DNA of 64,000 nt from PALSA-693 sp963729695 (GCA_963729695.1 CAVSOT010000001.1:248001-312000); one strand, 5' to 3'. Counted from the stretch's first letter, positions 1 through 8,530 are shown. Numbers and translations: made by a program. The notes: generated by a model not told the origin, from the letters alone.

Positions 1-602
1 TGGACGAGCACGGAATTCTGCTCGTGTCCGACGAGGTCCAGACGGGCTGGGGCCGGACCGGTGACCATTTCTGGGGCTACCAGGCGCACGGCGTCACGCC
101 GGACCTCCTGACCTTCGCCAAGGGCCTCGGCAACGGTCTCGCCATCGGTGGTGTCGTCGGCCGCGGGGAGCTGATCGATTCGGTCCACGCCAATTCCATC
201 TCCACCTTCGGCGGCAACCCGCTCGCCGCCGTAGGCGCAGCCGCGAACCTGGACTACCTGTTATCGCACGACCTCCAAGGAAACGCTCGTGCCCGGGGAC
301 AGCAGCTGATGCGACAGCTGGTCCCGCTCACCGAGAAGCTCCGGATCGTCGGGGACGTCCGGGGCAAGGGGCTGATGATCGGGGTGGAGCTGGTGCAACC
401 CGGAGCGACCACTCCTCACCCGGCCGCGGCTGGTGCCGTCCTGGAGGCGTGCAAGGCCAGGGGCCTGCTGCTCGGCAAGGGTGGCATCCATGGAAACGTG
501 TTGCGCATCGCCCCGCCGCTGTCGGTCACTGCGTCCGAGGTGGACGAGGCGACCAGCGCGCTTAGCGACGCCCTGGTCGAGGTGGATGCCGCCGTGCGTT
601 GA
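1..602 (+). CDS. Class III (PLP-dependent) aminotransferase, 3' part
   Basis: The frame is open to the left edge of the window, so only the C-terminal ~200 residues are present. Seen: DEVQTGWGRTG early on, then LLTFAKGLGNGLAIGG, where the Lys is the expected Schiff-base residue for pyridoxal phosphate, then the STFGGNPLA stretch typical of class III (ornithine/GABA/AGXT2-like) aminotransferases. The end, with GKGGIHGNVLRIAPPL, is the normal family C-terminus. The family transfers amino groups between omega-amino or alpha-amino donors and 2-oxo acids in the cytosol. The donor cannot be told from this fragment; an AGXT2-like or 4-aminobutyrate enzyme is plausible. About 85 bp with no visible gene follow before the convergent next gene. 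Confidence 0.9.
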   Translation, partial: DEHGILLVSDEVQTGWGRTGDHFWGYQAHGVTPDLLTFAKGLGNGLAIGGVVGRGELIDSVHANSISTFGGNPLAAVGAAANLDYLLSHDLQGNARARGQQLMRQLVPLTEKLRIVGDVRGKGLMIGVELVQPGATTPHPAAAGAVLEACKARGLLLGKGGIHGNVLRIAPPLSVTASEVDEATSALSDALVEVDAAVR

Positions 603-686
603 CGGCTCGTTCGGCCGGCGAACGCGTCCGGCTGCTCGACCACGGGCTAGTGGGGTCGTGGCGTGGTGGGGTTGCGACGGTTGATG

Positions 687-1442
687 TCAGGACCGAGGGG
701 GGCCGGACTTCGGGACGCCGCCGGACAATGTCGGCGCTTCCTCGGCGGGTCCTCGACCCTTCGCGGTTTCGGCGGGTCCGTCGTCACCGTCGATCCAGGC
801 CGGTGCGTGGCGGCGAGCCCACGACCGGCTGATGGTGCCGACGAACATGGAGCGCAGGGCGTCCCAGTCGGCGAGCGCCATCACCACATGACCGACGATC
901 ACCACGCCGATGGCGAGGGCCAGCCAGTCGTGCACAAACGTGGCTCCGGTCCGCCAGCTGAGCGGCCAGGGGTGGTACCAGCGCATGATGAGCCCGGTAC
1001 CGAGCATCACCAGCCCGCCGCCCCCGATGAACGCGGCGTTGAGCTTCTGGCCGGCGTTGAACTTGCCGACCCGGAGGTCGTGCCAGAGACCTCTGCGCAC
1101 CGGCCCGGAAAACCGCAAAGCTTTCAGCCAGGCCCGGTCGTCTTTTGTCCACCTGTTGAACCGGCGCAGGTCGGCTCGTAAAGCGCGGCCCCAGGACCCC
1201 GACAGGGCAACCAGCAGCGGCAGGGGCAACGCGATGCCGGTGTACACGTGGATGTTCTCGACCAGGTCGCGCCGGCCGAACAGCCGGCCGATGGGCTCCA
1301 GATAGAGCGCCGCTCCGGTCACGACCAGGGTGAGAAACAGGACGGCGTTGACCCAGTGCACCGCCCGCTCGACCCAGTCGAAACGTACGAGCAGCGGAGC
1401 AGCCTTGGGCCGGGTCGCGGGTCGGCTGGAGTCAATAACCAT
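687..1442 (-). CDS. Cytochrome b561-type membrane subunit
   Basis: About 251 residues with four predicted membrane helices. His residues lie in the helices (VHW near residue 30, NIHVYTG near 65, FVHDW and VGHVVMA near 190-205), as expected for two b-type hemes in formate-dehydrogenase-gamma or prokaryotic b561 proteins. The tail after ~220 is polar and disordered. It starts 11 bp inside the end of the molybdopterin oxidoreductase gene, so the two are probably co-translated, with this protein as quinone-linked anchor and electron carrier. The start is uncertain: TTG at 1454 is possible, ATG at 1442 is preferred. Confidence 0.85.
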   Translation of the reverse strand: MVIDSSRPATRPKAAPLLVRFDWVERAVHWVNAVLFLTLVVTGAALYLEPIGRLFGRRDLVENIHVYTGIALPLPLLVALSGSWGRALRADLRRFNRWTKDDRAWLKALRFSGPVRRGLWHDLRVGKFNAGQKLNAAFIGGGGLVMLGTGLIMRWYHPWPLSWRTGATFVHDWLALAIGVVIVGHVVMALADWDALRSMFVGTISRSWARRHAPAWIDGDDGPAETAKGRGPAEEAPTLSGGVPKSGPPRS

Positions 1443-2172
1443 TGCTGTGACCAATCCATCCCTCGACGTCGTAGTTGCCCGTCACCTCCCAATAGCCGGG
1501 CTCGACCCGATCGACCACCTCGATCCTCGACATCCACTTGATCGACTTGTAGCCGTACATCGGCGCCACGTACAGGCGAACCGGGCCGCCATGGGCCTGC
1601 GAGACCGGGGCGCCGAGCATCGAGTAGGCGACGATGACATCCGGCCGGTAGGCCTCCGCCAGGGTGAGGCTCTCGGTATACACACCGTCGAAGGACTCGA
1701 AGCGCAGCGCCTTCCCCGACGGCTTCACCCCGGCCCGGTCCAGCAGGACCGAGAGCGCCACTCCCTGCCAATGGACATCGCTCACTGACCAGCCGGTGAC
1801 GCATTGGAACGTCCGCACCATACGCGTGGCGGGCATCCCCTGAAGATCGGTCACGCTGTACACCGCCGGCCGGTCGACCAGGCCGTCCACCTTCAGGCGG
1901 TAGGCCGTCGGGCTCTCGTACGGAAAGTTCGGGGTCACCGTGTAGTAGCGCCAGTAGTTGCCTGGCAAGAGTCCGGAGAGCCCGGATGGGTCGACCCGCT
2001 GCAGGGGGCCCAGCGCATCGTCGACCCCGTTCTGGATGCCCTTGCCGGCGACGATGCCGACCGCTCCGAGCCCGAGCATGCCGAGAATCACCCGGCGACC
2101 TATGGGCTTTCCGCCCCGGCGCGAGACGTCTGAATCCTCTTTGGGCGAGGTTCCGCTGTTCTCAGCCACCAC
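1432..2172 (-). CDS. Molybdopterin-dependent oxidoreductase (sulfite oxidase-fold)
   Basis: About 246 residues. An N-terminal GRRVILGMLGLGAVG segment looks like a twin-arginine-type signal followed by a hydrophobic stretch, so export or membrane attachment is likely. The catalytic domain has RTFQCVTGWSV, whose Cys is the expected molybdenum ligand of the sulfite oxidase/MsrP fold, and YGYKSIKW near the end. It overlaps a b561 gene, the usual partnership for periplasmic reductases of the YedY/MsrP type, though the substrate is not readable. The start is inferred as GTG at 2172; an upstream TTG at 2211 is also open. Confidence 0.85.
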   Translation of the reverse strand: MVAENSGTSPKEDSDVSRRGGKPIGRRVILGMLGLGAVGIVAGKGIQNGVDDALGPLQRVDPSGLSGLLPGNYWRYYTVTPNFPYESPTAYRLKVDGLVDRPAVYSVTDLQGMPATRMVRTFQCVTGWSVSDVHWQGVALSVLLDRAGVKPSGKALRFESFDGVYTESLTLAEAYRPDVIVAYSMLGAPVSQAHGGPVRLYVAPMYGYKSIKWMSRIEVVDRVEPGYWEVTGNYDVEGWIGHSNGY

Positions 2173-2222
2173 ACCTAGTTCTACGTCGAAACGGGCGGAA
2201 AAGGTCGTCAATCACGGCGGTC

Positions 2223-3485
2223 TCACCGAATTGTCAGCTCCGAACGGAAAATCCGGGCCGGGCCGCGTGCTGCCAACTCGGTGGCGATGTCTCCGAACGC
2301 CTGTGCCACCGGCGAGTCGGGGTGGGTCGCAACCAGTGGTCGCCCGTCGTCACCGCCGGCCCGGAGCTCAGGATCGAGTGGAATCTGACCCAGGAGGGGC
2401 ACGCCGAGGTCGTTGGCCAGGGCCGCCCCTCCGCCCTCCCCGAAGATGGTCAGGCGGGAGCCGTCGGGTCCGACCAGCCAGCTCATGTTCTCGATGACGC
2501 CGCGCAGCGGGAGGTTGAGCTTCTTGGCCATGTACGCGCTGCGTTGAGCCACCCGGCGAGCAGCCGGTTGCGGCGTGGTCACCACGTAGACCTCGGAGGT
2601 CGGCAGGTACTGGGCCATCGAAAGGGCGACGTCGCCGGTGCCGGGCGGCATGTCAACGAGCAGGAACTCCGGCTCGCCCCAGTTGACGTCCACCAGAAAC
2701 TGTTCCAGGGCCTTGTGCAACATGGGCCCTCGCCAGATTACGGGCTGATCATCGTCGACAAAGAATCCCATCGACATGCACCGCACGCCATGGGCTACCG
2801 GCGGGAGCATTTTCTGGTCGTCGACGATCGGCTCGCTATCCACGCCGAGCATCCCCGGCACCGAGAATCCGTAGACATCCGCGTCGAGGACAGCGACGTC
2901 GTGGCCTCGCTGGGCCAGCGAGATCGCCAGGTTGACCGTCACCGTCGACTTTCCCACTCCCCCTTTCCCCGAGCTGATGCCGATGACCCGGACCCCGGAC
3001 TGCGGACCGAATGGATTCGGCCGGCCCGTCTCGTGGCCCAGGGGGGCCGCCCCAGTGCCGCCCCGCGAGGCCGTCTGCTGCCCCGCCTGCGTCGCCCCCG
3101 GCTGGCCGGCGGGGGACCCTGGTCCGGCGCCACCTCCCGACCTCGCGGCCCCGGTGCCGGCCGACCAGGCGTCAGGGTCATTCCCGTGACCGCCGTGGCG
3201 CCGGAGCATCCTGGCCCGGAGCGCCTCCAACTCCTGCGGGGTCATGACGGTGAGGTCGACCGCCACCTCCCGGACACCGGATAACGGGGTCAACGCCTCG
3301 GTCACCCGACGGGTGATCTCCCCCCGAAGCGGGCAGCCCGGCACGGTGAGGGCGACGGTGACGCGCACCCGACCCCGGCGGATATCGACCCGCCTGACCA
3401 TGTCGAGCTCCACGATGCTGATGTGCAGCTCCGGGTCGTTCACCGGCCGGAGAGCCTCGATCACCTGGTGTTCGGTCAACGCCAT
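2223..3485 (-). CDS. mrp: Mrp/ApbC-family Fe-S carrier ATPase with MIP18 domain
   Basis: About 420 residues. Residues 1-90 form a MIP18/DUF59 domain (HQVIEALRPVNDPEL). A ~55-residue Gly/Ala/Pro-rich linker follows, then the P-loop ATPase domain with deviant Walker A GKGGVGKST near 165. This family carries and delivers Fe-S clusters in the cytosol. Odd: the CPxC motif that follows ENMS in many Mrp proteins reads GPDG here, so the usual cluster-binding cysteines are absent. The start at 3485 is supported by AAGGAG six bases upstream; an ATG 33 bp further upstream has less support. It diverges from the SufR-like regulator and faces a palindromic operator candidate. Confidence 0.93.
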   Translation of the reverse strand: MALTEHQVIEALRPVNDPELHISIVELDMVRRVDIRRGRVRVTVALTVPGCPLRGEITRRVTEALTPLSGVREVAVDLTVMTPQELEALRARMLRRHGGHGNDPDAWSAGTGAARSGGGAGPGSPAGQPGATQAGQQTASRGGTGAAPLGHETGRPNPFGPQSGVRVIGISSGKGGVGKSTVTVNLAISLAQRGHDVAVLDADVYGFSVPGMLGVDSEPIVDDQKMLPPVAHGVRCMSMGFFVDDDQPVIWRGPMLHKALEQFLVDVNWGEPEFLLVDMPPGTGDVALSMAQYLPTSEVYVVTTPQPAARRVAQRSAYMAKKLNLPLRGVIENMSWLVGPDGSRLTIFGEGGGAALANDLGVPLLGQIPLDPELRAGGDDGRPLVATHPDSPVAQAFGDIATELAARGPARIFRSELTIR

Positions 3486-3542
3486 CCCGGGCTCCTTCTG
3501 TCGTGCGCGTCCGGGCAACCGAGAGCGGGGCGACGATTTGCA

Positions 3543-3558
3543 CTACCTGGGTAGGTAG
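3543..3558. promoter_or_regulatory. Palindromic operator candidate (CTACCT-N4-AGGTAG)
   Basis: A perfect 6-bp inverted repeat with a GGGT spacer lies 10 bp before the GTG start of the SufR-like gene and ~58 bp before the mrp start, in the only gap between these divergent genes. Position and symmetry suggest an operator for the regulator itself. The bases differ from SufR sites I know from cyanobacteria (CAAC-N6-GTTG), so the assignment is inference. A near copy lies at 35382-35397. Confidence 0.5.
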
Positions 3559-3567
3559 AATACCGCC

Positions 3568-4311
3568 GTGCCGTCAGTGGACGACTCCGCGGTGGTAATC
3601 CCGGTGGGGGGACCACTGACGGATACACAGTTTTCGGCGGCGGTGGCCGCCGTGACCTCGGCGTTCGGCGATCCCACCCGCCGGCAGATCTACCTTTTTG
3701 TCCGGGAGCACCAAGAGGGTGTGACCGCGTCCGAGGTGGCGGACCGTTTCGCCCTGCATTCCAACGTGGCGCGCCACCATCTGGACAAGCTCACCGCCGG
3801 GGGCTACCTGGACGTGCACGTGAGCCGCTCGGCTGGCGGTGGGGCGGGACGCCCGTCCAAGCGATACCGCAAGTCGGATCAGGACGCAGGCGTCGAGTCG
3901 CCCCGGCGGGGGGACGACCTATTGGTGATGCTCCTCGGGCAGGCCCTCGCTCTGATCCCCGCAGCCGACGCCGAACGGATGGCCGAGGCGGTCGGGGAGG
4001 ACTACGGCCGGCGCCTGGCTGCACAGATGTCGACCGGCGACGGGCACCGGTCGTTCCGGGCGGCCCTGCACGCCATCGCCGACGCCCTGACTGCCCACGG
4101 CTTCGAAGCCCACGCCGAGGCTCGCGGCGGTTCGCTGGCGCTGATCAAGGAGAATTGCCCGTTTTTCGACACCGCCCGGCAGCACCCGGTGATCTGCGCC
4201 GTCGACCGGGGCATGGTGCGAGGAATGCTGGGCGGCCTGTACGGGGAGACTGTGACCCCGACCGAGTCGTCGCGGGCTCTGGGCGACGAGGCGTGCGTCA
4301 GCCTGGTCTGA
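3568..4311 (+). CDS. SufR-like ArsR-type Fe-S sensing transcriptional regulator
   Basis: A 247-residue protein. Residues ~15-95 form a winged helix-turn-helix (FGDPTRRQIYLFV, then SNVARHHLDKL) ending in GRPSKRYRKS. The C-terminal half has Cys in ENCPFF and 13 residues later in VICAVD, plus a third Cys five residues from the end. This spacing matches the cluster ligands of the SufR family, which represses Fe-S assembly genes when it carries a cluster. Neighbours fit: Mrp ATPase divergent, cysteine desulfurase 34 bp downstream. GTG start at 3568. A generic ArsR/MarR regulator is the alternative, but the cysteines and context favour SufR-like. Confidence 0.85.
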   Translation: MPSVDDSAVVIPVGGPLTDTQFSAAVAAVTSAFGDPTRRQIYLFVREHQEGVTASEVADRFALHSNVARHHLDKLTAGGYLDVHVSRSAGGGAGRPSKRYRKSDQDAGVESPRRGDDLLVMLLGQALALIPAADAERMAEAVGEDYGRRLAAQMSTGDGHRSFRAALHAIADALTAHGFEAHAEARGGSLALIKENCPFFDTARQHPVICAVDRGMVRGMLGGLYGETVTPTESSRALGDEACVSLV

Positions 4312-4345
4312 GCTCCGACCCCGCGGACTGGCGGCGTCGATTCCC

Positions 4346-5543
4346 GTGACGCCAACGCCGCGCCCTTCTGGCGATTCCACCGGGACTGAGCTGAGCGGTC
4401 GGGCCTACCTTGACCACGCCTCCACGTCGCCCGTCCGCCCGGCCGCACTCGAGGCCATGCTGCCGTGGCTGAGCGCAGCCGATCCGGGGCGGGTGCACAC
4501 CGAGGGCCGCATGGCCCGGGTGGCCCTCGAGGACGCCCGGGCAGCGCGTCGCCGGCTTTCTTGGCACCCGGCCGAGGCAGATCATCTTCACGTCCGGAGC
4601 GACCGAAGCCATCAACGCTGCCGTCTACGGCGCCCTCCACCTCGAGCGGGCGAAGGCGGGTGGCGCGGCCGCCCTGGCCGCGATTGAGCACAGCGCGGTC
4701 AGGGAAGCCACCGAGCGGTACGCGTCCCGGATTGCGACCGTGGAGGTGGACGGGACCGGATGCATCCAGTTGGACGCCCTGCAGGCGGAGCTCGAACGCC
4801 CGGACGTGGTGCTCGTGCATTGCCAATGGGCCAACCACGAGGTGGGGACCATTCAGCCGGTGGCCGAGGTGGTTGGGGCCTGCCGGGACCACGGCGTGCT
4901 CGTCCACGTGGACGCCGCGGCCGCGGCTGGCCACCTTTCCGTGGCTTTCGACGACCTCGGGGCCGACTTGATGTCGGTGTCGGCCCACAAGATGGGCGGC
5001 CCACGCGGCGTGGGGGCCCTGCTCGTCCGGCGGGGGCTGCGGGTGCCACCCCTGCTGGTCGGGGGCGCCCAGGAACGAGCACGCCGGGCGGGGCTGGAAG
5101 ACGTCGCCGCCGCCGTCGGGTTCGGTGCGGTGGCCGAGGAACTAGAGCAACCCGGCCGTCTAGAGCTAGAGCACGCCGCAGCCGTCGCCCACACCGACCT
5201 CCTCCGCACCGCGGCCCGGACGGTGCCGGGGGTCGAGACGTACGGCTCCCCGACGCCAGAGGGCCGGCTCCCCTCGCTGGTCTGCCTCGGCATCGCTGGT
5301 GTGGAGGCCGAGGCCGTGCTCCTCGGCTTGGACCAGGCCGGCGTCGCCGCCCACTCGGGCAGTGCCTGCTCGTCCGAGTTGCTCGAGCCCTCTCCCGTCC
5401 TCGCCGCCATGGGCGTGGACGGGGCCCGCAGCCTACGACTGTCGGTTGGTTGGTCGACGACCGAAGCCGACGTGGATCTGGCCATCCGAGCGCTGCCGGA
5501 GGTGATCCGCCGCCTGCGTGCCCTGGCTGAGACCTGGTCGTGA
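4346..5543 (+). CDS. Cysteine desulfurase (NifS/IscS class V), one frameshift
   Basis: Together the two frames give ~398 residues. The first frame encodes YLDHASTSP to about residue 73; the second continues from IIFTSGATEAINAAVYG. The break lies near 4555-4565 in a CTTTCTT run and behaves as one extra base. The remaining enzyme is complete: the PLP Lys in SAHKMGGPRG near 5000 and the persulfide Cys in SGSACSSE near 5370. The family takes sulfur from cysteine and passes it to Fe-S scaffolds. It follows the SufR-like gene by 34 bp and is probably co-transcribed with it. I read the break as a sequence error because both ends are well conserved. Confidence 0.88.
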
Positions 5544-5587
5544 GGGGCCGACGCCGGTAATCGGCAGTAACGAGTAGCCGGCGGCGA

Positions 5588-5766
5588 GTACCGCCCTCGG
5601 CGCCCGGTCCGTGCCTTCGACGCCCGGTACGTGCCGGGTAAGGGCCGTCGGCGCCGGGTACAGGGTGTCGGCTACGAGCCCTCAGCGGCGGGTACGGCCC
5701 TCAGCGACGGGTACGGCCCTCAGCGGCGGGTACGGCCCTCAGCGGCGGGTACGGCCCTCAGCGCCG
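5588..5766. repeat. 19-bp imperfect tandem repeat array
   Basis: Four consecutive copies of CTCAGCGGCGGGTACGGCC (one with a single change) run from 5681 to 5756, with a partial fifth to 5766. More diverged units with the same GCGCCCGGTAC core extend back to about 5588. The array is in the 488-bp gap between the convergent desulfurase and ccmI genes and holds no credible reading frame. Its function is unknown. Confidence 0.85.
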
Positions 5767-5876
5767 GCCATCTGCCCGGGGATCCCTTCGCGGCCTCACC
5801 GCCGCCAGCGGAGCAGCGGACTCTCCCCTTCAAAGCCGTCGCCCAACACAAACGTGACACGGGTGAATGCACGAGA

Positions 5877-5931
5877 GGCCACTCGTGTCCCCTTGTTGTC
5901 ACATACGACAACAACGTGACACGAGTAGGCC
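5877..5931. repeat. 55-bp nested palindrome
   Basis: The outer arms GGCCACTCGTGTC (5877-5889) and GACACGAGTAGGCC (5918-5931) pair with one bulged base. The inner arms TTGTTGTC (5893-5900) and GACAACAA (5907-5914) pair perfectly around a 6-base loop. A third copy of the arm core, GTGACACGGGT, lies at 5854-5864. It sits between convergent genes, so a bidirectional terminator is possible, but there is no T tract on either side. A mobile palindrome is the alternative. Confidence 0.7.
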
Positions 5932-6031
5932 TTGGCGGATTCATCCGGGTCGCGTTTGTGTTCCGGAGGATCCGCCGGCCTGGACCGACCGCCCCGGGAT
6001 CAGCCGAGCCGGTTGCCCGGGCAACCGCTGG

Positions 6032-7396
6032 TTACCCGCCCGCGTTGGTCTTCTGGGCCTGGCCTTGCTTCGTCACCGCGGTCTGGAGGGCGGATTGCAC
6101 CTTCGCCTTCAGCTGCGGGTCGGGGCTGTGGGCGAGATACCAGCGCAGTTCGGGAATGGCGCCGGCGTAGTTGTCCTCGCTCAGGAGGGTGACGCCTCGA
6201 TAGAGATGGGCAGGGGCGTACGAGGGGTCGGCTTTCTCCGCCGAGGTCAACATGGTCAGACCCTGTTGGAGGAGCGAAGGCTGCTGGGTCTGGGCCAGGA
6301 TCCATCCCGCCCCGGTGAGCGCTTCGGGTTGGTTCGGGTAGCTGCTCAGCACCGTCTGGAAGTCCTTGAGAGCGGTCACGTCGTCGCCCTTCCCGACCGC
6401 TTGCTCCGCCGCTTGCAGGGACTGGGTGGCCGCTTCCGGACCCAAGGCCTGCCCGGTGATCTCCTCCCCCGGCAGCCTGGTCCCTGAAGAAGCAGCCACG
6501 GCCCACGCCACCCCCCCAGCCACCAGGACCACGCCGAGCCCGATCAGCACCCACTTCGTCCATCGGTTCCGAGCCCGGGCGGGAGCGTCCCCCTCGGTGC
6601 CCCGGATGGGGCGTCGGCGCCCGATCCTGCGAGGCGCCGCCTCGTCGAGCGAATCGTCATCAGCAGCTGACCCATCGGTGGCCAGAAGGTCCAAGGTGGC
6701 GGTCCCGGCCACAGCGGTCCCGGCCACAGCGTCACCGGCCACAGCGTCACCAGCCACAGCGGCACCAGCCACAGCGGCACCAGCCACAGCGGCACCAGCC
6801 ACAGCGTCACCAGCCACAGCGGCACCAGCCAGGTCGTCACCGGCCACAGCGGCACCGGCCAGAGCGTCACCAGCCAGGATGTCGGCGGTCAGGTCGCCGT
6901 GAGCCCGCCCATTCCGAGCCTGACCGCCGTCCCGATCAAGGTCGTCACCACCAACATCGCCAGTCCTCGGCTCGTTGCCACCCCCGAGAACGCCCCCGTG
7001 ACCCCGGCCTTCCTCACGGGCCGCCTCGTCCGCCGACAGGTCTTCATCCAGTTGACGGAGGACCACGGCTGCGCGCGTCGTGTAGGAATCCTTCAGCTCC
7101 CGATAGTCGGCCGGGTCGATATCGCCCGCTTCCCATTCAGCTTCCAGGTCCCGCAGCGAACGGAGGCAGAAATCTCGCTCGTCCTCGAGAGCGCGACGCC
7201 CGGGGCTGACTCCGAACGCCTCCGCCACAAATCCGGTCGACCCTGAGTCATCGGGACCCGACGCCAGCCCATCGGGCGCGGCGACCGAGTCGGCCGCGCT
7301 TCCGGCCGGGGCACGATCCCCGTCCGCGGCCACGGCCGACTTCAAGCCGTCCTCCTCCCCCGCTTCCAACGCTTCGGGCGCGGCGCGTCTACGCAT
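6032..7396 (-). CDS. CcmI/CycH-like TPR protein, cytochrome c maturation
   Basis: About 454 residues, last gene of the ccm operon. Residues ~45-130 hold a charged segment (DERDFCLRSLRDLEAEW, DIDPADYRELKDSY) resembling the N-terminal region of CcmI. Then comes a low-complexity block of AVAG-type pentapeptides, one membrane helix (WVLIGLGVVLVAGGVAWAV) and a C-terminal TPR-like domain (~300-454). CcmI-type proteins hold apocytochrome c for the heme lyase outside the membrane. Start ATG 7396 overlaps the end of ccmH by 8 bp. The family match is by order and architecture, so the name is a moderate inference. Confidence 0.8.
   Translation of the reverse strand: MRRRAAPEALEAGEEDGLKSAVAADGDRAPAGSAADSVAAPDGLASGPDDSGSTGFVAEAFGVSPGRRALEDERDFCLRSLRDLEAEWEAGDIDPADYRELKDSYTTRAAVVLRQLDEDLSADEAAREEGRGHGGVLGGGNEPRTGDVGGDDLDRDGGQARNGRAHGDLTADILAGDALAGAAVAGDDLAGAAVAGDAVAGAAVAGAAVAGAAVAGDAVAGDAVAGTAVAGTATLDLLATDGSAADDDSLDEAAPRRIGRRRPIRGTEGDAPARARNRWTKWVLIGLGVVLVAGGVAWAVAASSGTRLPGEEITGQALGPEAATQSLQAAEQAVGKGDDVTALKDFQTVLSSYPNQPEALTGAGWILAQTQQPSLLQQGLTMLTSAEKADPSYAPAHLYRGVTLLSEDNYAGAIPELRWYLAHSPDPQLKAKVQSALQTAVTKQGQAQKTNAGG
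6701..6875. repeat. 15-bp tandem repeat inside the ccmI-like gene
   Basis: About eleven units near CAGCCACAGCGGCAC on the plus strand encode, on the minus strand, the pentapeptides AAVAG, DAVAG and TAVAG. The period is in frame, so copy number can change without breaking the gene. The block lies between the charged N-terminal region and the membrane helix and probably forms a flexible linker. Confidence 0.9.
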
Positions 7397-7874
7397 CGCT
7401 TGCGTCCGCCCCTTCCTCGTCTCGGTGCAGCGCCTGTTCGACCAGCGCTCTATCCGCGCCGCTGGCGGGCACTCCGCGCCGTGGCCGCCATCTCGCAAAG
7501 GCGAGCGCCAGCCCCGCGACCGCGGCAACGACCGCCACCACCGGAACGACCCACACCACCAGCCCGACGCCCTGCGCCTCCGGCTTTTCCAGGATCCCCG
7601 GGCCGTAGGCAGCAACCAGTCCGGAGAGGATCTGGGCCTGGTCCTGACCTTCGCTCAGCTCCTGGGTGATCTGGTTGCGGATCTCGACCGATGCGGGCGC
7701 CGACGACTGGGCGACCGTTTCGCCCTGGCACACCGGGCAGCGGACCAGGCTGGCGATGTGCGTCGCCTCCGACTGGGCCGTCGGATGGCTGGTGCGATGG
7801 GTTCCCACCACCAGGACGGCGACGGCCACTACCCCCAACGCCAGCCAGGGAAGCCAGCGCCAGATTCGGTTCAC
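7389..7874 (-). CDS. ccmH: CcmH, apocytochrome c thiol oxidoreductase
   Basis: A 161-residue protein with an N-terminal membrane helix, the redox motif RCPVCQ near residue 45 (family pattern LRCxxCQ), the SVEIRNQITQELSEGQD helix typical of CcmH, and a second membrane helix near 110-128. It reduces the heme-binding cysteines of apocytochrome c outside the membrane. The GTG start at 7874 overlaps the stop of the thioredoxin-like gene (GTGA), so translation is coupled. It has the domain size expected of CcmH without a fused TPR part, which is supplied by the next gene. Confidence 0.95.
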   Translation of the reverse strand: MNRIWRWLPWLALGVVAVAVLVVGTHRTSHPTAQSEATHIASLVRCPVCQGETVAQSSAPASVEIRNQITQELSEGQDQAQILSGLVAAYGPGILEKPEAQGVGLVVWVVPVVAVVAAVAGLALAFARWRPRRGVPASGADRALVEQALHRDEEGADASDA

Positions 7875-8530
7875 GTCGTTCCGGCCGACAGCTTGACAAT
7901 CGTGGCGTTGAGCTGGGCCGCCACGATCTCACCGACGTACTTGGCCACGACCGTCCCTTCCGGATCGACCAGGTACGACTCGGGGAGCCCGCCGACTCCG
8001 TAGCTGACCACGGCCTGCCCGTCGTCGACCGCTGGCCAGGTCGCCCGGCTCGAGCGCATGAACGACACCAGATTGGACAGATCCGACGGGTCATAAGCGA
8101 CCGTGAGAATGGCGGCGTCTCGGGTGGCCGTGTGCTCACTTTCGAATGTCGATAGCTGCGGCATCTCCTGCCGGCAGGGCACGCACCAGCTGGCGGCGAA
8201 GTTGACGAGCACCCACTTCCCGGCGTAGCTCGACAGGCTGACCGAAGGACCGCCCAGCAGGTTCGGCCCGTCGATCGCCGGAGCCGGTTTTCCGAGCAAG
8301 GGACTGTTCGCAGTGACTTGGCTGGCCGGACCGGAGGAAGCGAACACCGCCAGCAGCACCGCCACGGCCACGGCGACGCCGAGGGAAGCCCACAGCACCA
8401 GCCGGGAGCGCCGGGGGGCCTGCGTGGCCGGGGCCGCCGAGGAAGCCGACGGTGCCGACGAAACCGAAGCGGCCGACGAGTTCGGAGAAGACGGCGAGCC
8501 CGGCGTCCCTCCGCCCACGGTGGCGCTCAT
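7871..8530 (-). CDS. ccmG: CcmG/TlpA-type membrane-anchored thioredoxin
   Basis: A 219-residue protein. A Ser/Ala-rich N-terminus precedes a membrane helix (~45-65), then a thioredoxin-like domain with WCVPC near residue 120 in the context NFAASWCVPCRQEMPQL. In the ccm pathway this protein keeps CcmH or apocytochrome thiols reduced, drawing electrons from CcdA, which is encoded at the head of the same operon. It overlaps ccmF upstream (ATGA) and ccmH downstream (GTGA). Confidence 0.93.
   Translation of the reverse strand: MSATVGGGTPGSPSSPNSSAASVSSAPSASSAAPATQAPRRSRLVLWASLGVAVAVAVLLAVFASSGPASQVTANSPLLGKPAPAIDGPNLLGGPSVSLSSYAGKWVLVNFAASWCVPCRQEMPQLSTFESEHTATRDAAILTVAYDPSDLSNLVSFMRSSRATWPAVDDGQAVVSYGVGGLPESYLVDPEGTVVAKYVGEIVAAQLNATIVKLSAGTT

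Noticed and set aside
5853..5931. A classic intrinsic terminator.
   Set aside because: No T run follows the stem on either strand and the structure is nested and far longer than needed.
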